Part shown: positions 1-8,014 of the stretch, in pieces
Position numbering within the stretch: position 1 is the first letter of the stretch
Layout of the letters: each line of letters opens with the position of its first letter
Source of the DNA: Desulforhopalus sp. IMCC35007
GTDB taxonomy: Bacteria > Desulfobacterota > Desulfobulbia > Desulfobulbales > Desulfocapsaceae
Length of the DNA stretch: 64,000 nt
Reading direction: 5' to 3'
Assembly: GCF_005116575.1 (NCBI RefSeq)
Contig: NZ_SWCN01000002.1
Span: forward strand, 124,001-188,000
Position numbers and translations under genes: made by a program
The notes under the pieces: model-generated
Seen by the model: only the letters and a program-made list of their open reading frames with translations
What the model was told of the DNA's origin: nothing
Database searches by the model: none

Positions 1-160
1 CAAGGGTAAAGTTTTGTGCGTTTTTCGGCGGTGGATGTTTAATATCGGGGTCAAAACCACCCCTTGGTGTGAGAAAATTACCTACGGGGATGGACCAGAG
101 AGGGTAGGTGATGATGAAAAAAAGTGGAATGATCCAGATAATGTTGCGGTTAAGTTTCAT
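1..160 (-). CDS. lptC: LptC-like LPS export protein (5' part only)
   Basis: This is the N-terminal 53 residues of a gene that runs off the left edge. The protein opens with a short basic N-terminus and one hydrophobic segment (about residues 8-24), followed by a polar periplasmic stretch, as in LptC, the bitopic inner-membrane protein that passes lipopolysaccharide from LptBFG to LptA. The ATG overlaps the kdsC stop as ATGA. The order pyrG-kdsA-kdsC-lptC is the usual LPS arrangement, and much of the call rests on this context because the diagnostic beta-jellyroll lies outside the window. Confidence 0.7.
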   Translation of the reverse strand, partial: MKLNRNIIWIIPLFFIITYPLWSIPVGNFLTPRGGFDPDIKHPPPKNAQNFTL

Positions 161-702
161 CTGCTCTTATAGGATTGCAGGAGTTGCCCGGTGAGACCTT
201 TCGCATTAAGAATAAGGTTACAAGCATCACGAACGGCACCGTGACCGCCTTGCCGTTCTGTGATAAAATGGGCTACCTCTTTTACCTCGGGTACCCCATT
301 GGCAGGAGTTAAAGCAAGACCCACCTGTACCAGCAGGACAAGATCGAGCCAGTCATCCCCCATATAGGCAATCTCATAGGGTTTAAAGCCGGAACTTTTC
401 ATGATCTCTTTGAATGCCTCGTTTTTATTACCCATGCCCTGGTAAACGTAGGTCATTTTCAATTCTCTTGCTCTTCTTGCCACAACTTCGGATTTACGGG
501 CAGTAATGATTCCGACATCAATACCAGCATCCAGAAGAAGGCGAAGACCAAAACCATCCTGAGTGTTGAAAGCCTTGCTTTCAGCAGTACTGTCGGTGTA
601 GAGGAGGGTTCCATCGGTGAGTACCCCATCCACATCAAGGAGCAGGAGTCGGATCTCTTTTGCTTTAGCCAGCGCACGCTGGTAGTCGGGGCTTTTTTCC
701 AT
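157..702 (-). CDS. kdsC: 3-deoxy-D-manno-octulosonate 8-phosphate phosphatase
   Basis: KdsC is a cytoplasmic HAD phosphatase that removes phosphate from Kdo-8-phosphate, the step after KdsA. The HAD nucleophile motif LLLLDVDGVLTDG lies near the N-terminus and the metal-binding motif GDDWLDL near the middle. From the ATG at 702 the protein has 181 residues, the usual size for this capless HAD family. The frame is also open to an ATG at 795 that overlaps the kdsA stop (TAATG), which would add 31 residues without recognisable homology. Translational coupling favours 795, family length favours 702, and neither has a strong Shine-Dalgarno sequence. The stop overlaps the lptC start. Confidence 0.92.
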   Translation of the reverse strand: MEKSPDYQRALAKAKEIRLLLLDVDGVLTDGTLLYTDSTAESKAFNTQDGFGLRLLLDAGIDVGIITARKSEVVARRARELKMTYVYQGMGNKNEAFKEIMKSSGFKPYEIAYMGDDWLDLVLLVQVGLALTPANGVPEVKEVAHFITERQGGHGAVRDACNLILNAKGLTGQLLQSYKSR

Positions 703-794
703 AATCTGTTTTTCCCTGACCCTTGTCCGGTATCCTTCCAGAACCTGACAGTCAGAAGGATAACCTTCCGGGGAGTCGGAACAGTTTCCAGGCA

Positions 795-1634
795 TTACGA
801 ACAGGTGGCCTCACGGATGCGAACTAGCCGCTGCAGGAGTGCTTCGACCTCATCTAAGGGAATAGAATTTGGGCCATCACAAAGGGCCTTGTCGGGGTTT
901 GGGTGGATTTCCATAAAAAGACCATCAATGCCAACGGCTACAGCGGCCCTGGTCAGTGGTGCAATAAATTCACGTTGACCGCTGGACGCGCCGCCAGCCC
1001 CACCTGGAAGTTGTACCGAGTGGGTGGCATCAAAGATCACCGGACAGCCAAGAGAACGCATAACCGGCAACGAGCGCATATCAACAACCAGGTTGTTATA
1101 ACCAAAGCAGGCACCACGTTCAACCAGCATGGTCTTTGTACTCCCTGCAGCGCGTAGTTTGTTCACCGCATTTTTCATATCCCAGGGTGAGACAAACTGC
1201 CCTTTTTTCACGTTCACGGGTTTGCCCGTCTCTGCTGCTGCTACCAGCAGGTCGGTTTGACGACAGAGAAATGCAGGAATCTGGATAATGTCAAGAACCT
1301 CAGCTGCTGCAGGTACCTGGCTGATGTCGTGGACGTCAGAGATGACGGGTACCCCAAGATCTTTACGAATTCTTGCAAGGGTTGCCAGACCATCCTTCAG
1401 TCCAGGCCCCCGGTAGGAGCTGAGAGAGGTTCTGTTGGCTTTATCAAAAGATGCCTTGAAAACATAAGAGATTCCCAGTCTTGCACAGATCTCTATCATT
1501 TTCCCGGCAACAGTGCGGGCCAGCTCTTCCGACTCAAGCGCACAGGGGCCGCCAATGAGAAGCAGCGGTTGGTCTGTTCCAACGGTAATTGGTGGACCGG
1601 CAGGCGTATCTATGTTGACTGCAATATTTGTCAT
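795..1634 (-). CDS. kdsA: 3-deoxy-8-phosphooctulonate synthase (metal-dependent type)
   Basis: KdsA condenses phosphoenolpyruvate with arabinose 5-phosphate to give Kdo-8-phosphate in the cytoplasm. The 279-residue protein is full length and carries typical segments including [23 protein letters not shown] and DATHSVQ. The N-terminal motif reads GGPCALES, with Cys where the E. coli enzyme has Asn. Together with the His in DATHS and the downstream Glu and Asp (FMEIHP, CDGPNS), this gives the metal-ligand set of the class II, metal-dependent synthases. It starts 6 bases after pyrG ends, so the two are probably cotranscribed. Confidence 0.96.
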   Translation of the reverse strand: MTNIAVNIDTPAGPPITVGTDQPLLLIGGPCALESEELARTVAGKMIEICARLGISYVFKASFDKANRTSLSSYRGPGLKDGLATLARIRKDLGVPVISDVHDISQVPAAAEVLDIIQIPAFLCRQTDLLVAAAETGKPVNVKKGQFVSPWDMKNAVNKLRAAGSTKTMLVERGACFGYNNLVVDMRSLPVMRSLGCPVIFDATHSVQLPGGAGGASSGQREFIAPLTRAAVAVGIDGLFMEIHPNPDKALCDGPNSIPLDEVEALLQRLVRIREATCS

Positions 1635-1640
1635 GAGCGT

Positions 1641-3296
1641 CTATCTCTCTTTGTGTTTCAGAGCTGCACTGATGAAGTCTCGAAAAAGAGGATGTGGCTT
1701 CATTGGCTTGGATTTGAACTCAGGATGGAATTGACAACCCAAAAACCATGGGTGATCTTCAATCTCTATAATTTCGACCAGGTTATTGTCTGGAGATGTT
1801 CCGGAAATAACCAGGCCTTTTTCTTCCAGTCGTTGACGATAGTCGTTGTTGAATTCAAAGCGATGGCGATGTCTCTCACTGATCTCATCTGCCTGATAGG
1901 CCTTGTACGCGTTGGTACCTTCTTTGAGGAGACATGGATAGGCTCCAAGGCGCAGGGTTCCGCCTAAATCAGAATCTTGGTCACGATGCTGTATTTCCTG
2001 TGTTCGGTAATCGTACCACTCTTTAATGAGATAGATGACAGGATCCGGTGTCTTTTCATCCATTTCAATGGAGTTGGCTTTGGCAAGACCCAGCATATCC
2101 CGGGTGAATTCAACCACGGCAAGCTGCATACCAAGACAAATACCAAAAAAAGGAATTTTGTTGAGACGGGCATAGTTGATGGCTTTAATTTTTCCTTCCA
2201 CGCCCCGTACACCAAAACCACCCGGCACAAGAATTCCATCACAGGAATCGAGAAGATTTGCAACATTTTTGGACTCAAGGTCCTCAGCACTGATATAGGT
2301 AAGATTAACCTTGGTGCCATTGGCAAGCCCTCCATGAACCAGGGCTTCATGCAGGCTTTTATAGGATTCGGTCAGATCGACATATTTTCCAGTAATGGCG
2401 ATGGTGACTTCATTTTTAGGGTTCTGGATATTGTGAACCAGTTTTTCCCACTGGGTAATGTTTGGTTGCCCCGTCCATATGTTGAGTAGTTCGAGGATCT
2501 TTGTGTCTAAACCTTCTTTGTGCAGGTGCAGGGGGAGTTCGTAAATCGTGTCGACATCGATCGCGGTAATGACGGCATCTTTTGGAACGTTACAAAAAAG
2601 AGCGATCTTATCTTTTAAAGAGCTTTCAAGAGGGACTTCGGTACGACAAACTAAAATATCAGGTTGAATACCATCTGCCCGCAGTTCTCTTACGGAGTGC
2701 TGGGTTGGTTTGGTTTTTACTTCACCCGCAGTTTTAATATATGGTACCAGGGTGAGGTGAATAAAAAGAGTGTACTCACGGCCGAGGTCACCCCGAAGTT
2801 GGCGAATGGCTTCAATAAAAGGAAGTCCTTCAATATCACCGACGGTTCCACCTATTTCAATTATCGCGACATCGACTGTTCCGTCAAGCTGTCTGACGGC
2901 TGCCTTTATTTCATCGGTGATATGGGGGATAACCTGGACTGTACCGCCAAGATATTCTCCCCGTCGTTCCTTTTGAATGACGGAATAGTATATTCGTCCG
3001 GAGGTGTAGTTGTTTTTTTGGGCCATGACCGCATTGGTGTAGCGCTCGTAGTGACCCATATCCAGATCGGTTTCAGCACCGTCGTCTGTGACGTATACTT
3101 CACCATGCTGGAAGGGATTCATGGTACCAGGATCAACGTTGATATAAGGGTCCAGTTTCTGGAAGGTTACAGTGAGACCTCTACTTTCAAGAAGAGCTCC
3201 AATCGCTGCAGAAGCCAGGCCTTTCCCCAGTGAGGAGAGAACGCCACCTGTTACAAAAATAAACTTGGTTCGTTTGGTGTTATTTGTCTTTTTCAT
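1641..3296 (-). CDS. pyrG: CTP synthase
   Basis: CTP synthase aminates UTP to CTP using ATP and glutamine. The 551-residue protein has the N-terminal synthetase domain ([14 protein letters not shown]-loop) and a C-terminal class I glutamine amidotransferase domain with the nucleophile Cys in FFGICLGMQ and the His-Glu pair in CQFHPEF. I chose the ATG at 3296; the frame can be extended three codons to a GTG at 3305. It heads the pyrG-kdsA-kdsC-lptC unit, which makes sense because CTP is the activating nucleotide for Kdo. The region up to msrAB at 3479 is a divergent promoter region. Confidence 0.97.
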   Translation of the reverse strand: MKKTNNTKRTKFIFVTGGVLSSLGKGLASAAIGALLESRGLTVTFQKLDPYINVDPGTMNPFQHGEVYVTDDGAETDLDMGHYERYTNAVMAQKNNYTSGRIYYSVIQKERRGEYLGGTVQVIPHITDEIKAAVRQLDGTVDVAIIEIGGTVGDIEGLPFIEAIRQLRGDLGREYTLFIHLTLVPYIKTAGEVKTKPTQHSVRELRADGIQPDILVCRTEVPLESSLKDKIALFCNVPKDAVITAIDVDTIYELPLHLHKEGLDTKILELLNIWTGQPNITQWEKLVHNIQNPKNEVTIAITGKYVDLTESYKSLHEALVHGGLANGTKVNLTYISAEDLESKNVANLLDSCDGILVPGGFGVRGVEGKIKAINYARLNKIPFFGICLGMQLAVVEFTRDMLGLAKANSIEMDEKTPDPVIYLIKEWYDYRTQEIQHRDQDSDLGGTLRLGAYPCLLKEGTNAYKAYQADEISERHRHRFEFNNDYRQRLEEKGLVISGTSPDNNLVEIIEIEDHPWFLGCQFHPEFKSKPMKPHPLFRDFISAALKHKER

Positions 3297-3478
3297 GGTG
3301 GGCACTATAGCAATGGTCCATGGAATTTGAAATAGAAAATATACTTCCAGAGGGAAAAAAATAACGGTAGCATAACACTTAAGCAGAGTAACTAGTGGCT
3401 TGCTTGGATGCTCTTGATAAAAAAGAATCCCATGCCTATCTTGTGAGTTGTGCAGATGAAATTTAACGGAGGAAAATT

Positions 3479-4528
3479 ATGCAATACCTGATACTGCTGA
3501 CCCTGGCATCCGTGTTATGCCTTTATGCTGTAGCCGTTGGCGAAAAGAATCCTGTTCAGTATAAAACCGCTGTATTTGGTGGTGGATGTTTCTGGTGTAT
3601 GGAACCACCATTTGAGGCCCTTGAAGGTGTTATTGATGTAAAGGCGGGCTATAGCGGTGGAGAAGAAAAAAATCCAAGCTATGAGCAGGTATCCAGTGGC
3701 AGCACCTCTCATATTGAATCGGTTCAGGTGACATATGACCCGAAAAAGATATCCTATTCACAGTTGTTGGACACCTTTTGGCGTTATATTGACCCGACAG
3801 ACCCTGGCGGTCAGTTTGCCGATCGCGGAAATCACTATAAAACTGCAATTTTTTACGGAGATGATGAGGAAAAACAAGCTGCAAACGAGTCAAAAAAAGC
3901 ACTTGGAGCCTCTGGGATATTCAGTCGACCCATTGTAACTGCGATTCTTCCATTAATGCCCTTTTACCCTGCTGAAGAGTATCATCAGGATTACTATAAG
4001 AAAAACAGTGTGCATTATGAAGCGTACAAGGTTGGCTCGGGTCGGGCCGGTTTTCTGGAGAATACCTGGAAGGATAAGGCCAATATAAAAAAATATACCA
4101 AACCTTCGGATGAGGAGTTGAAGGCAAAGCTGAGTCAGATTCAGTACGATGTAACACAAAAAGATGAGACAGAACGCCCTTTTGACAACGAATTCTGGAA
4201 CAATAAAAAAGATGGTATCTATGTTGACGTCGTTTCCGGGGAGCCCCTCTTTAGTTCCAGAGACAAGTTTGACTCGGGTACCGGGTGGCCAAGTTTTACC
4301 AAACCTCTGGTGGCGGAAAACATTGTAGAAAAAAAAGATGTGAAGTTTCTCATGGTCAGAACAGAGGCGAGGAGTGCAGGCGGTGATTCCCATCTGGGTC
4401 ATATCTTCGATGATGGTCCGGCACCAACCGGCCTTCGGTACTGTATCAACTCAGCCTCTTTGAGATTTATTCCGCTTGAAGAGCTGGAAAAAGAAGGTTA
4501 CGGGGAGTTCAAGGCTCTCTTTGAATAA
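3479..4528 (+). CDS. msrAB: Exported MsrA-MsrB fusion methionine sulfoxide reductase
   Basis: A bifunctional enzyme that reduces both S- and R-methionine sulfoxide in proteins. Residues 1-20 form a signal peptide, so it probably repairs periplasmic proteins. MsrA follows (catalytic Cys in [13 protein letters not shown]), then MsrB from about residue 215 ([17 protein letters not shown] and catalytic Cys in [11 protein letters not shown]). The MsrB half lacks the four zinc cysteines, and the usual resolving Cys position reads SGTGWPSF, with Thr. The resemblance is to the C-terminal part of PilB-type proteins, but there is no N-terminal thioredoxin domain here. The start has a strong GGAGG seven bases upstream. 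Confidence 0.95.
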   Translation: MQYLILLTLASVLCLYAVAVGEKNPVQYKTAVFGGGCFWCMEPPFEALEGVIDVKAGYSGGEEKNPSYEQVSSGSTSHIESVQVTYDPKKISYSQLLDTFWRYIDPTDPGGQFADRGNHYKTAIFYGDDEEKQAANESKKALGASGIFSRPIVTAILPLMPFYPAEEYHQDYYKKNSVHYEAYKVGSGRAGFLENTWKDKANIKKYTKPSDEELKAKLSQIQYDVTQKDETERPFDNEFWNNKKDGIYVDVVSGEPLFSSRDKFDSGTGWPSFTKPLVAENIVEKKDVKFLMVRTEARSAGGDSHLGHIFDDGPAPTGLRYCINSASLRFIPLEELEKEGYGEFKALFE

Positions 4529-4709
4529 AGGCCACCTTGAAAGATTGCCAATTTGCCCAAATTCATCGGTGTTCTCAGAATTTTATCCTCGGAATATCAA
4601 TTATATGCCTGTGGTAAAATTCCTCAAACAACTCGAGTTTGAACAAATATTCTTATTTTTCAAGGTACCCTTAAGAGAATTTTCTGAACTTTGATAAATG
4701 TGACTAAAA

Positions 4710-4748
4710 AAAACGGCCTCTGGAAGCAACTTTTCCGGGGGCCGTTTT
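4710..4748. terminator. Bidirectional hairpin terminator
   Basis: A 16-bp stem (two G-U pairs) around a 7-base loop with A-rich and T-rich flanks on both sides. It lies 180 bases past msrAB and 11 bases past the convergent cysteine-cluster gene, and can serve both strands. Confidence 0.88.
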
Positions 4749-4759
4749 TCTCTGCAGGC

Positions 4760-5479
4760 TTATTTGCCGTTGAGGATATCTTCAATACGTTTGTGGTCAA
4801 CCTCGGTTTCAAAGATGGTTTCCAGGAGTTGAGCAACCTTGGGACCCTCTTCTTCACTGAGGAGAAAACCGGGCAGAGGTTTTGCCGTGAGGGTACACAT
4901 GCGTGCCTGGATTATCAGGGTTTGATTGAATCGATCCGCTATTTCCCGGTATTCACCTATGTCCAGGAGAGCCAAAAGCACATCAAACATATTTCCCCAG
5001 TACTCCTTTTGCCCTAAGTGTTCGATGACCTGGGTTACAGCAGTTGAGGCCTCAAGGTGGAGGTCGGATACCTGGGCTGGATTTCCGGGACTGCAGGTAA
5101 CATCTGAGACAAAAAGCCTGCAGCTGAAAGGGCGGACAGGGTAGATGGTGCAGAGATTATTTTCTAAAAATGGGCAGCCTCCGTTGTCGCTCTGGATCTC
5201 GGGATCAAGATCCCGACCATCCAGGCAGGCCTTGGCAAAGTCGTTTGTGGTGTACTTGGGCCGGCTGAAATCCGTTGATTGCAGGAGTGCGGTTGCAAAT
5301 TTGTCCACCATTTTCTTGGTGATGACATAACGGAGGATATCTTCCCCTTCCAGGGCGGTGATCGTCACATTTTGGGTGCAACAGGTACTGCAGCCTTTGC
5401 AACAGGCCAAATGTGGGTTTGACTTTGAACTCCAGTCTTCAAAGATTGTGTAGATGCTGTGTAAAATTTTATGTTTCAT
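4760..5479 (-). CDS. YkgJ-type cysteine-cluster protein
   Basis: A 239-residue cytoplasmic protein of the YkgJ/UPF0153 family of putative zinc- or iron-binding proteins. The first cluster is CCKGCSTCC near residue 26; the second is CPFLENNLCTIYPVRPFSCRLF near residue 120, giving the family pattern of eight conserved cysteines. The C-terminal half is helical and has no recognisable motif. Its biochemical role is unknown. It is a single gene on this strand, closed by the hairpin at 4710-4748. Confidence 0.85.
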   Translation of the reverse strand: MKHKILHSIYTIFEDWSSKSNPHLACCKGCSTCCTQNVTITALEGEDILRYVITKKMVDKFATALLQSTDFSRPKYTTNDFAKACLDGRDLDPEIQSDNGGCPFLENNLCTIYPVRPFSCRLFVSDVTCSPGNPAQVSDLHLEASTAVTQVIEHLGQKEYWGNMFDVLLALLDIGEYREIADRFNQTLIIQARMCTLTAKPLPGFLLSEEEGPKVAQLLETIFETEVDHKRIEDILNGK

Positions 5480-5578
5480 TGCAAGCAGCCTTGTCTGCTG
5501 TACATCAGTAAAAATAGGTTAAATGTACCCACCCCGCCCCCCTGACCCCTGTTTGAACGGGGCAGTCTTTCACGGAGC

Positions 5579-6037
5579 TTAACCAATAAGGGCACTATGG
5601 GCAAGATATGCCACAGTAGCATATCTGGAAAATTTACCAAGAAAAACCAGTATGGAAAATCGCAACAGGTTTAAGGTAAAAATACCGGCCAGAAGACAGA
5701 GCGCGTCGCCTATAATAGGAAACCAGCTTGCTAAAAGCGACCAGGCACCATACCTTGCATAAAATCTTTTAGCTCGTGCAAGCTGGGTGTCACCTATCCG
5801 TAGTATTTTTTCAACTATAAAATCAGAACCATACCTGCCGATGAAAAAGGTTGTGCAGCTCCCCAGGTAATTTCCTATACTCGCAACGATGACCGTTTCC
5901 TTTGGAGAAAAACCCTGGGCAATCATTATTACCAACAGCCATTCGGAGCCCATTGGCAGGACTGTTGCTGCAAGAAAGCTGAGAAAAAAAAGAAGAGGCA
6001 GGCTGGGGAGCAAACCAAGTGATGAAAGAATATCCAT
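5579..6037 (-). CDS. YqaA/VTT-family inner-membrane protein
   Basis: A 152-residue membrane protein with about four hydrophobic segments. The segment following LPMGSEW and the GNYLGSCTTFFIGRYG stretch match the small YqaA branch of the DedA/VTT superfamily, whose larger members flip lipid carriers. The later FPIIGDALCLLAGIF segment carries the re-entrant Pro/Gly pattern of the family. Substrate and function cannot be read from the sequence. It is a monocistronic minus-strand gene. Confidence 0.82.
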   Translation of the reverse strand: MDILSSLGLLPSLPLLFFLSFLAATVLPMGSEWLLVIMIAQGFSPKETVIVASIGNYLGSCTTFFIGRYGSDFIVEKILRIGDTQLARAKRFYARYGAWSLLASWFPIIGDALCLLAGIFTLNLLRFSILVFLGKFSRYATVAYLAHSALIG

Positions 6038-6235
6038 AAAAATTGTACGACTTCACCTTGATAATTGAGGGATGTGATGTGGTGATTTTAGTTTACAGTA
6101 AGGACAATAGAAAGATGAGGTCCGGGATTCAACTAGCATAAAAGTGATGGGAAAAGAATTTCGGTTCTGGTATCTGACATATTTAAAAACGTAGTCAGTG
6201 CCTTGTTAATAAAAGAAAAATCAGATCAAAATGCC

Positions 6236-7468
6236 ATGATATTTCAAATACAATCTTTATTTCAGCAACGCTTTAAAATTTCTGCGTTTTTAATTTTATT
6301 CTTTCTCACGTTCAGTCTTGCCACCAGGGTACAGGCTGCCGACGAATTTAAAAAGTGGATAGTGGATTTTTATCCAGTAGCTAAAGCTGAGGGGGTAACA
6401 AAAAAGATCTGGGACCAGGCTTTTGCAGGGGTTAACGAGCCTGACCTTGTGGTTCTTGAAAAAGCGGCCTACCAACCTGAATTCACCACGAAAATCTGGG
6501 ATTATCTTGATGCCCGGGTTAATACGCTCTCCGCTGCAAAAGGGGAGAAGATGGGGAGATACTACGGTAGAACCCTTCAGGCGGTCTCAGAAAAATTTGG
6601 TGTTAGACCATCCGTATTGCTTGCTATATGGTCCATGGAATCGAATTATGGGGATATTTTGCAAAAAACGGATCGTCTCCATTATGTTCCCCGGGCTTTG
6701 GCGACTCTTGGGTACGGGGATCCCAAACGGGCTAAGTTCGCCCGCACCCAGCTGGTGGCTGCACTCAGGATACTACAGGCAGGAGATGTGAAAAAGGAAC
6801 AATTTATGGGGTCATGGGCTGGAGCAATGGGCCACACCCAGTTTATTCCAACGAGCTATCTTGCCTATGGAGTGGATATGGATGGAAATGGCCGCAGGGA
6901 TATCTGGAATTCAATTCCCGATGCCCTGGCAACCGCTGCCAACCTGCTCAATAAAAATGGCTGGAGAACCGGAAAAACATGGGGGTATGAGGTTGTTGTC
7001 CCGGCTGGGAATTATACCTATGAAGGGGAAACGAAACTGCTCAAGGAGTGGCAGAGGCTTGGAATTACTCGTCCTGATGGAAAAGAGTTCGCCTGGCCGG
7101 ATGACAAGGCGGTTTTGAAATATTTTGCAGGAATTCATGGACCCGCATTTCTGGTGATGAAAAATTTTTATGTCATAAAACGCTATAACAGCTCAGATTC
7201 CTATGCCCTTGCCGTTGGCATGCTGGCTGATAAGATTGACGGGTTTTCCGGGATGACCGCCAGGTGGCCCAGACCCGCAGGGTCACTGGTGGTCGATGAA
7301 AAAATCGAGTTGCAAAAGCTGCTTTTACAAAAAGGTTACTACTCCGGTGCCATTGATGGCAATCTTGGCACAGGAAGCCGGGAGGCCATCAGTAATTATC
7401 AGCGTGACAAAGGTCTTGAAGTAGATGGTGAGCCAAGTGTGGAGCTTTTGCAGCATGTGCGTAAATAG
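6236..7468 (+). CDS. MltB-type lytic murein transglycosylase with peptidoglycan-binding domain
   Basis: This exported enzyme cleaves the glycan strand of peptidoglycan to form 1,6-anhydro ends. A signal peptide covers residues 1-35 (cleavage likely after RVQA). The SLT/MltB catalytic domain follows, with the catalytic Glu in IWSMESNYGD and the GAMGHTQFIPTSY motif. The C-terminal 60 residues form a PG_binding_1 repeat (KGYYSGAIDGNLGTGSREAI). No lipobox is visible, so it is probably soluble in the periplasm. I chose the ATG at 6236; a TTG at 6203 in frame would add 11 residues. Neither has a clear ribosome-binding site. Confidence 0.93.
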   Translation: MIFQIQSLFQQRFKISAFLILFFLTFSLATRVQAADEFKKWIVDFYPVAKAEGVTKKIWDQAFAGVNEPDLVVLEKAAYQPEFTTKIWDYLDARVNTLSAAKGEKMGRYYGRTLQAVSEKFGVRPSVLLAIWSMESNYGDILQKTDRLHYVPRALATLGYGDPKRAKFARTQLVAALRILQAGDVKKEQFMGSWAGAMGHTQFIPTSYLAYGVDMDGNGRRDIWNSIPDALATAANLLNKNGWRTGKTWGYEVVVPAGNYTYEGETKLLKEWQRLGITRPDGKEFAWPDDKAVLKYFAGIHGPAFLVMKNFYVIKRYNSSDSYALAVGMLADKIDGFSGMTARWPRPAGSLVVDEKIELQKLLLQKGYYSGAIDGNLGTGSREAISNYQRDKGLEVDGEPSVELLQHVRK

Positions 7469-7492
7469 TTGAAGAGTTGAAAGAGCCCATTG

Positions 7493-7530
7493 TTTTATGA
7501 CAGGCCAGCAGGGCCTGTTATAAAATTTTT
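7493..7530. terminator. Bidirectional hairpin terminator
   Basis: A 14-bp stem with one G-U pair (7493-7506 with 7512-7525) and a 5-base loop, followed by five T on the plus strand. It lies between the convergent transglycosylase and YbaK genes. Confidence 0.85.
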
Positions 7531-7534
7531 CCCG

Positions 7535-8005
7535 TTAATCTTGTACTATTGCCGCAAAACTGCCGGAGGTGAGACGACACAGGTCAGCCGGTTTCAATTC
7601 AATTTCAAGCCCCCTTTTTCCACCGCTTACAAAGATTGTTTCATGGTTGCCGGCAGAGGCATCGATAATTGTCGGCAATCTTTTTTTCTGTCCGAGCGGA
7701 CTGACTCCTCCCAGAACGTATCCGGTTGATTTTTCAACCTGCGCCGCATCCGCCATGGCTGCCTTTTTCACTTCTGCCGCCTTGGCAAACAGTTTCATGT
7801 TCAGCTGGTTTGAGACAGGAACGACAGCGACGCTTAAGGTCTTATTGTCAAGCTGAACCACCAGTGTCTTAAAAACTCTGGACGCCTCAATGTCGAGGGC
7901 CTCGACGGCTTCCAACCCGTATGATGAGTGGTCTGGATTGTGAGAATACTGATGGACGGTAAACGGTATTTTTTGTTTTTTGGCTTCGTTTATTGCAGGT
8001 GTCAT
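7535..8005 (-). CDS. ybaK: YbaK/EbsC-type Cys-tRNA(Pro)/Cys-tRNA(Cys) deacylase
   Basis: A 156-residue trans-editing deacylase that clears mischarged Cys-tRNA(Pro). The whole length matches the YbaK fold: an N-terminal helix, KTLVVQLDNKTLSVAVVPVSNQLN, then GYVLGGVSPLGQKKRLPTI with the conserved GG-SP-G loop, and the C-terminal FVSGGKRGLEIEL strand pair. It lies 9 bases downstream of the hybrid kinase on the same strand and may be its last cotranscribed gene. Confidence 0.93.
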   Translation of the reverse strand: MTPAINEAKKQKIPFTVHQYSHNPDHSSYGLEAVEALDIEASRVFKTLVVQLDNKTLSVAVVPVSNQLNMKLFAKAAEVKKAAMADAAQVEKSTGYVLGGVSPLGQKKRLPTIIDASAGNHETIFVSGGKRGLEIELKPADLCRLTSGSFAAIVQD

Positions 8006-8014
8006 AGTTCTTTT

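Noticed and set aside
1257-1967. A 236-codon plus-strand frame opposite kdsA and pyrG
   Set aside because: It lies antisense to two clearly conserved genes and encodes no recognisable protein.
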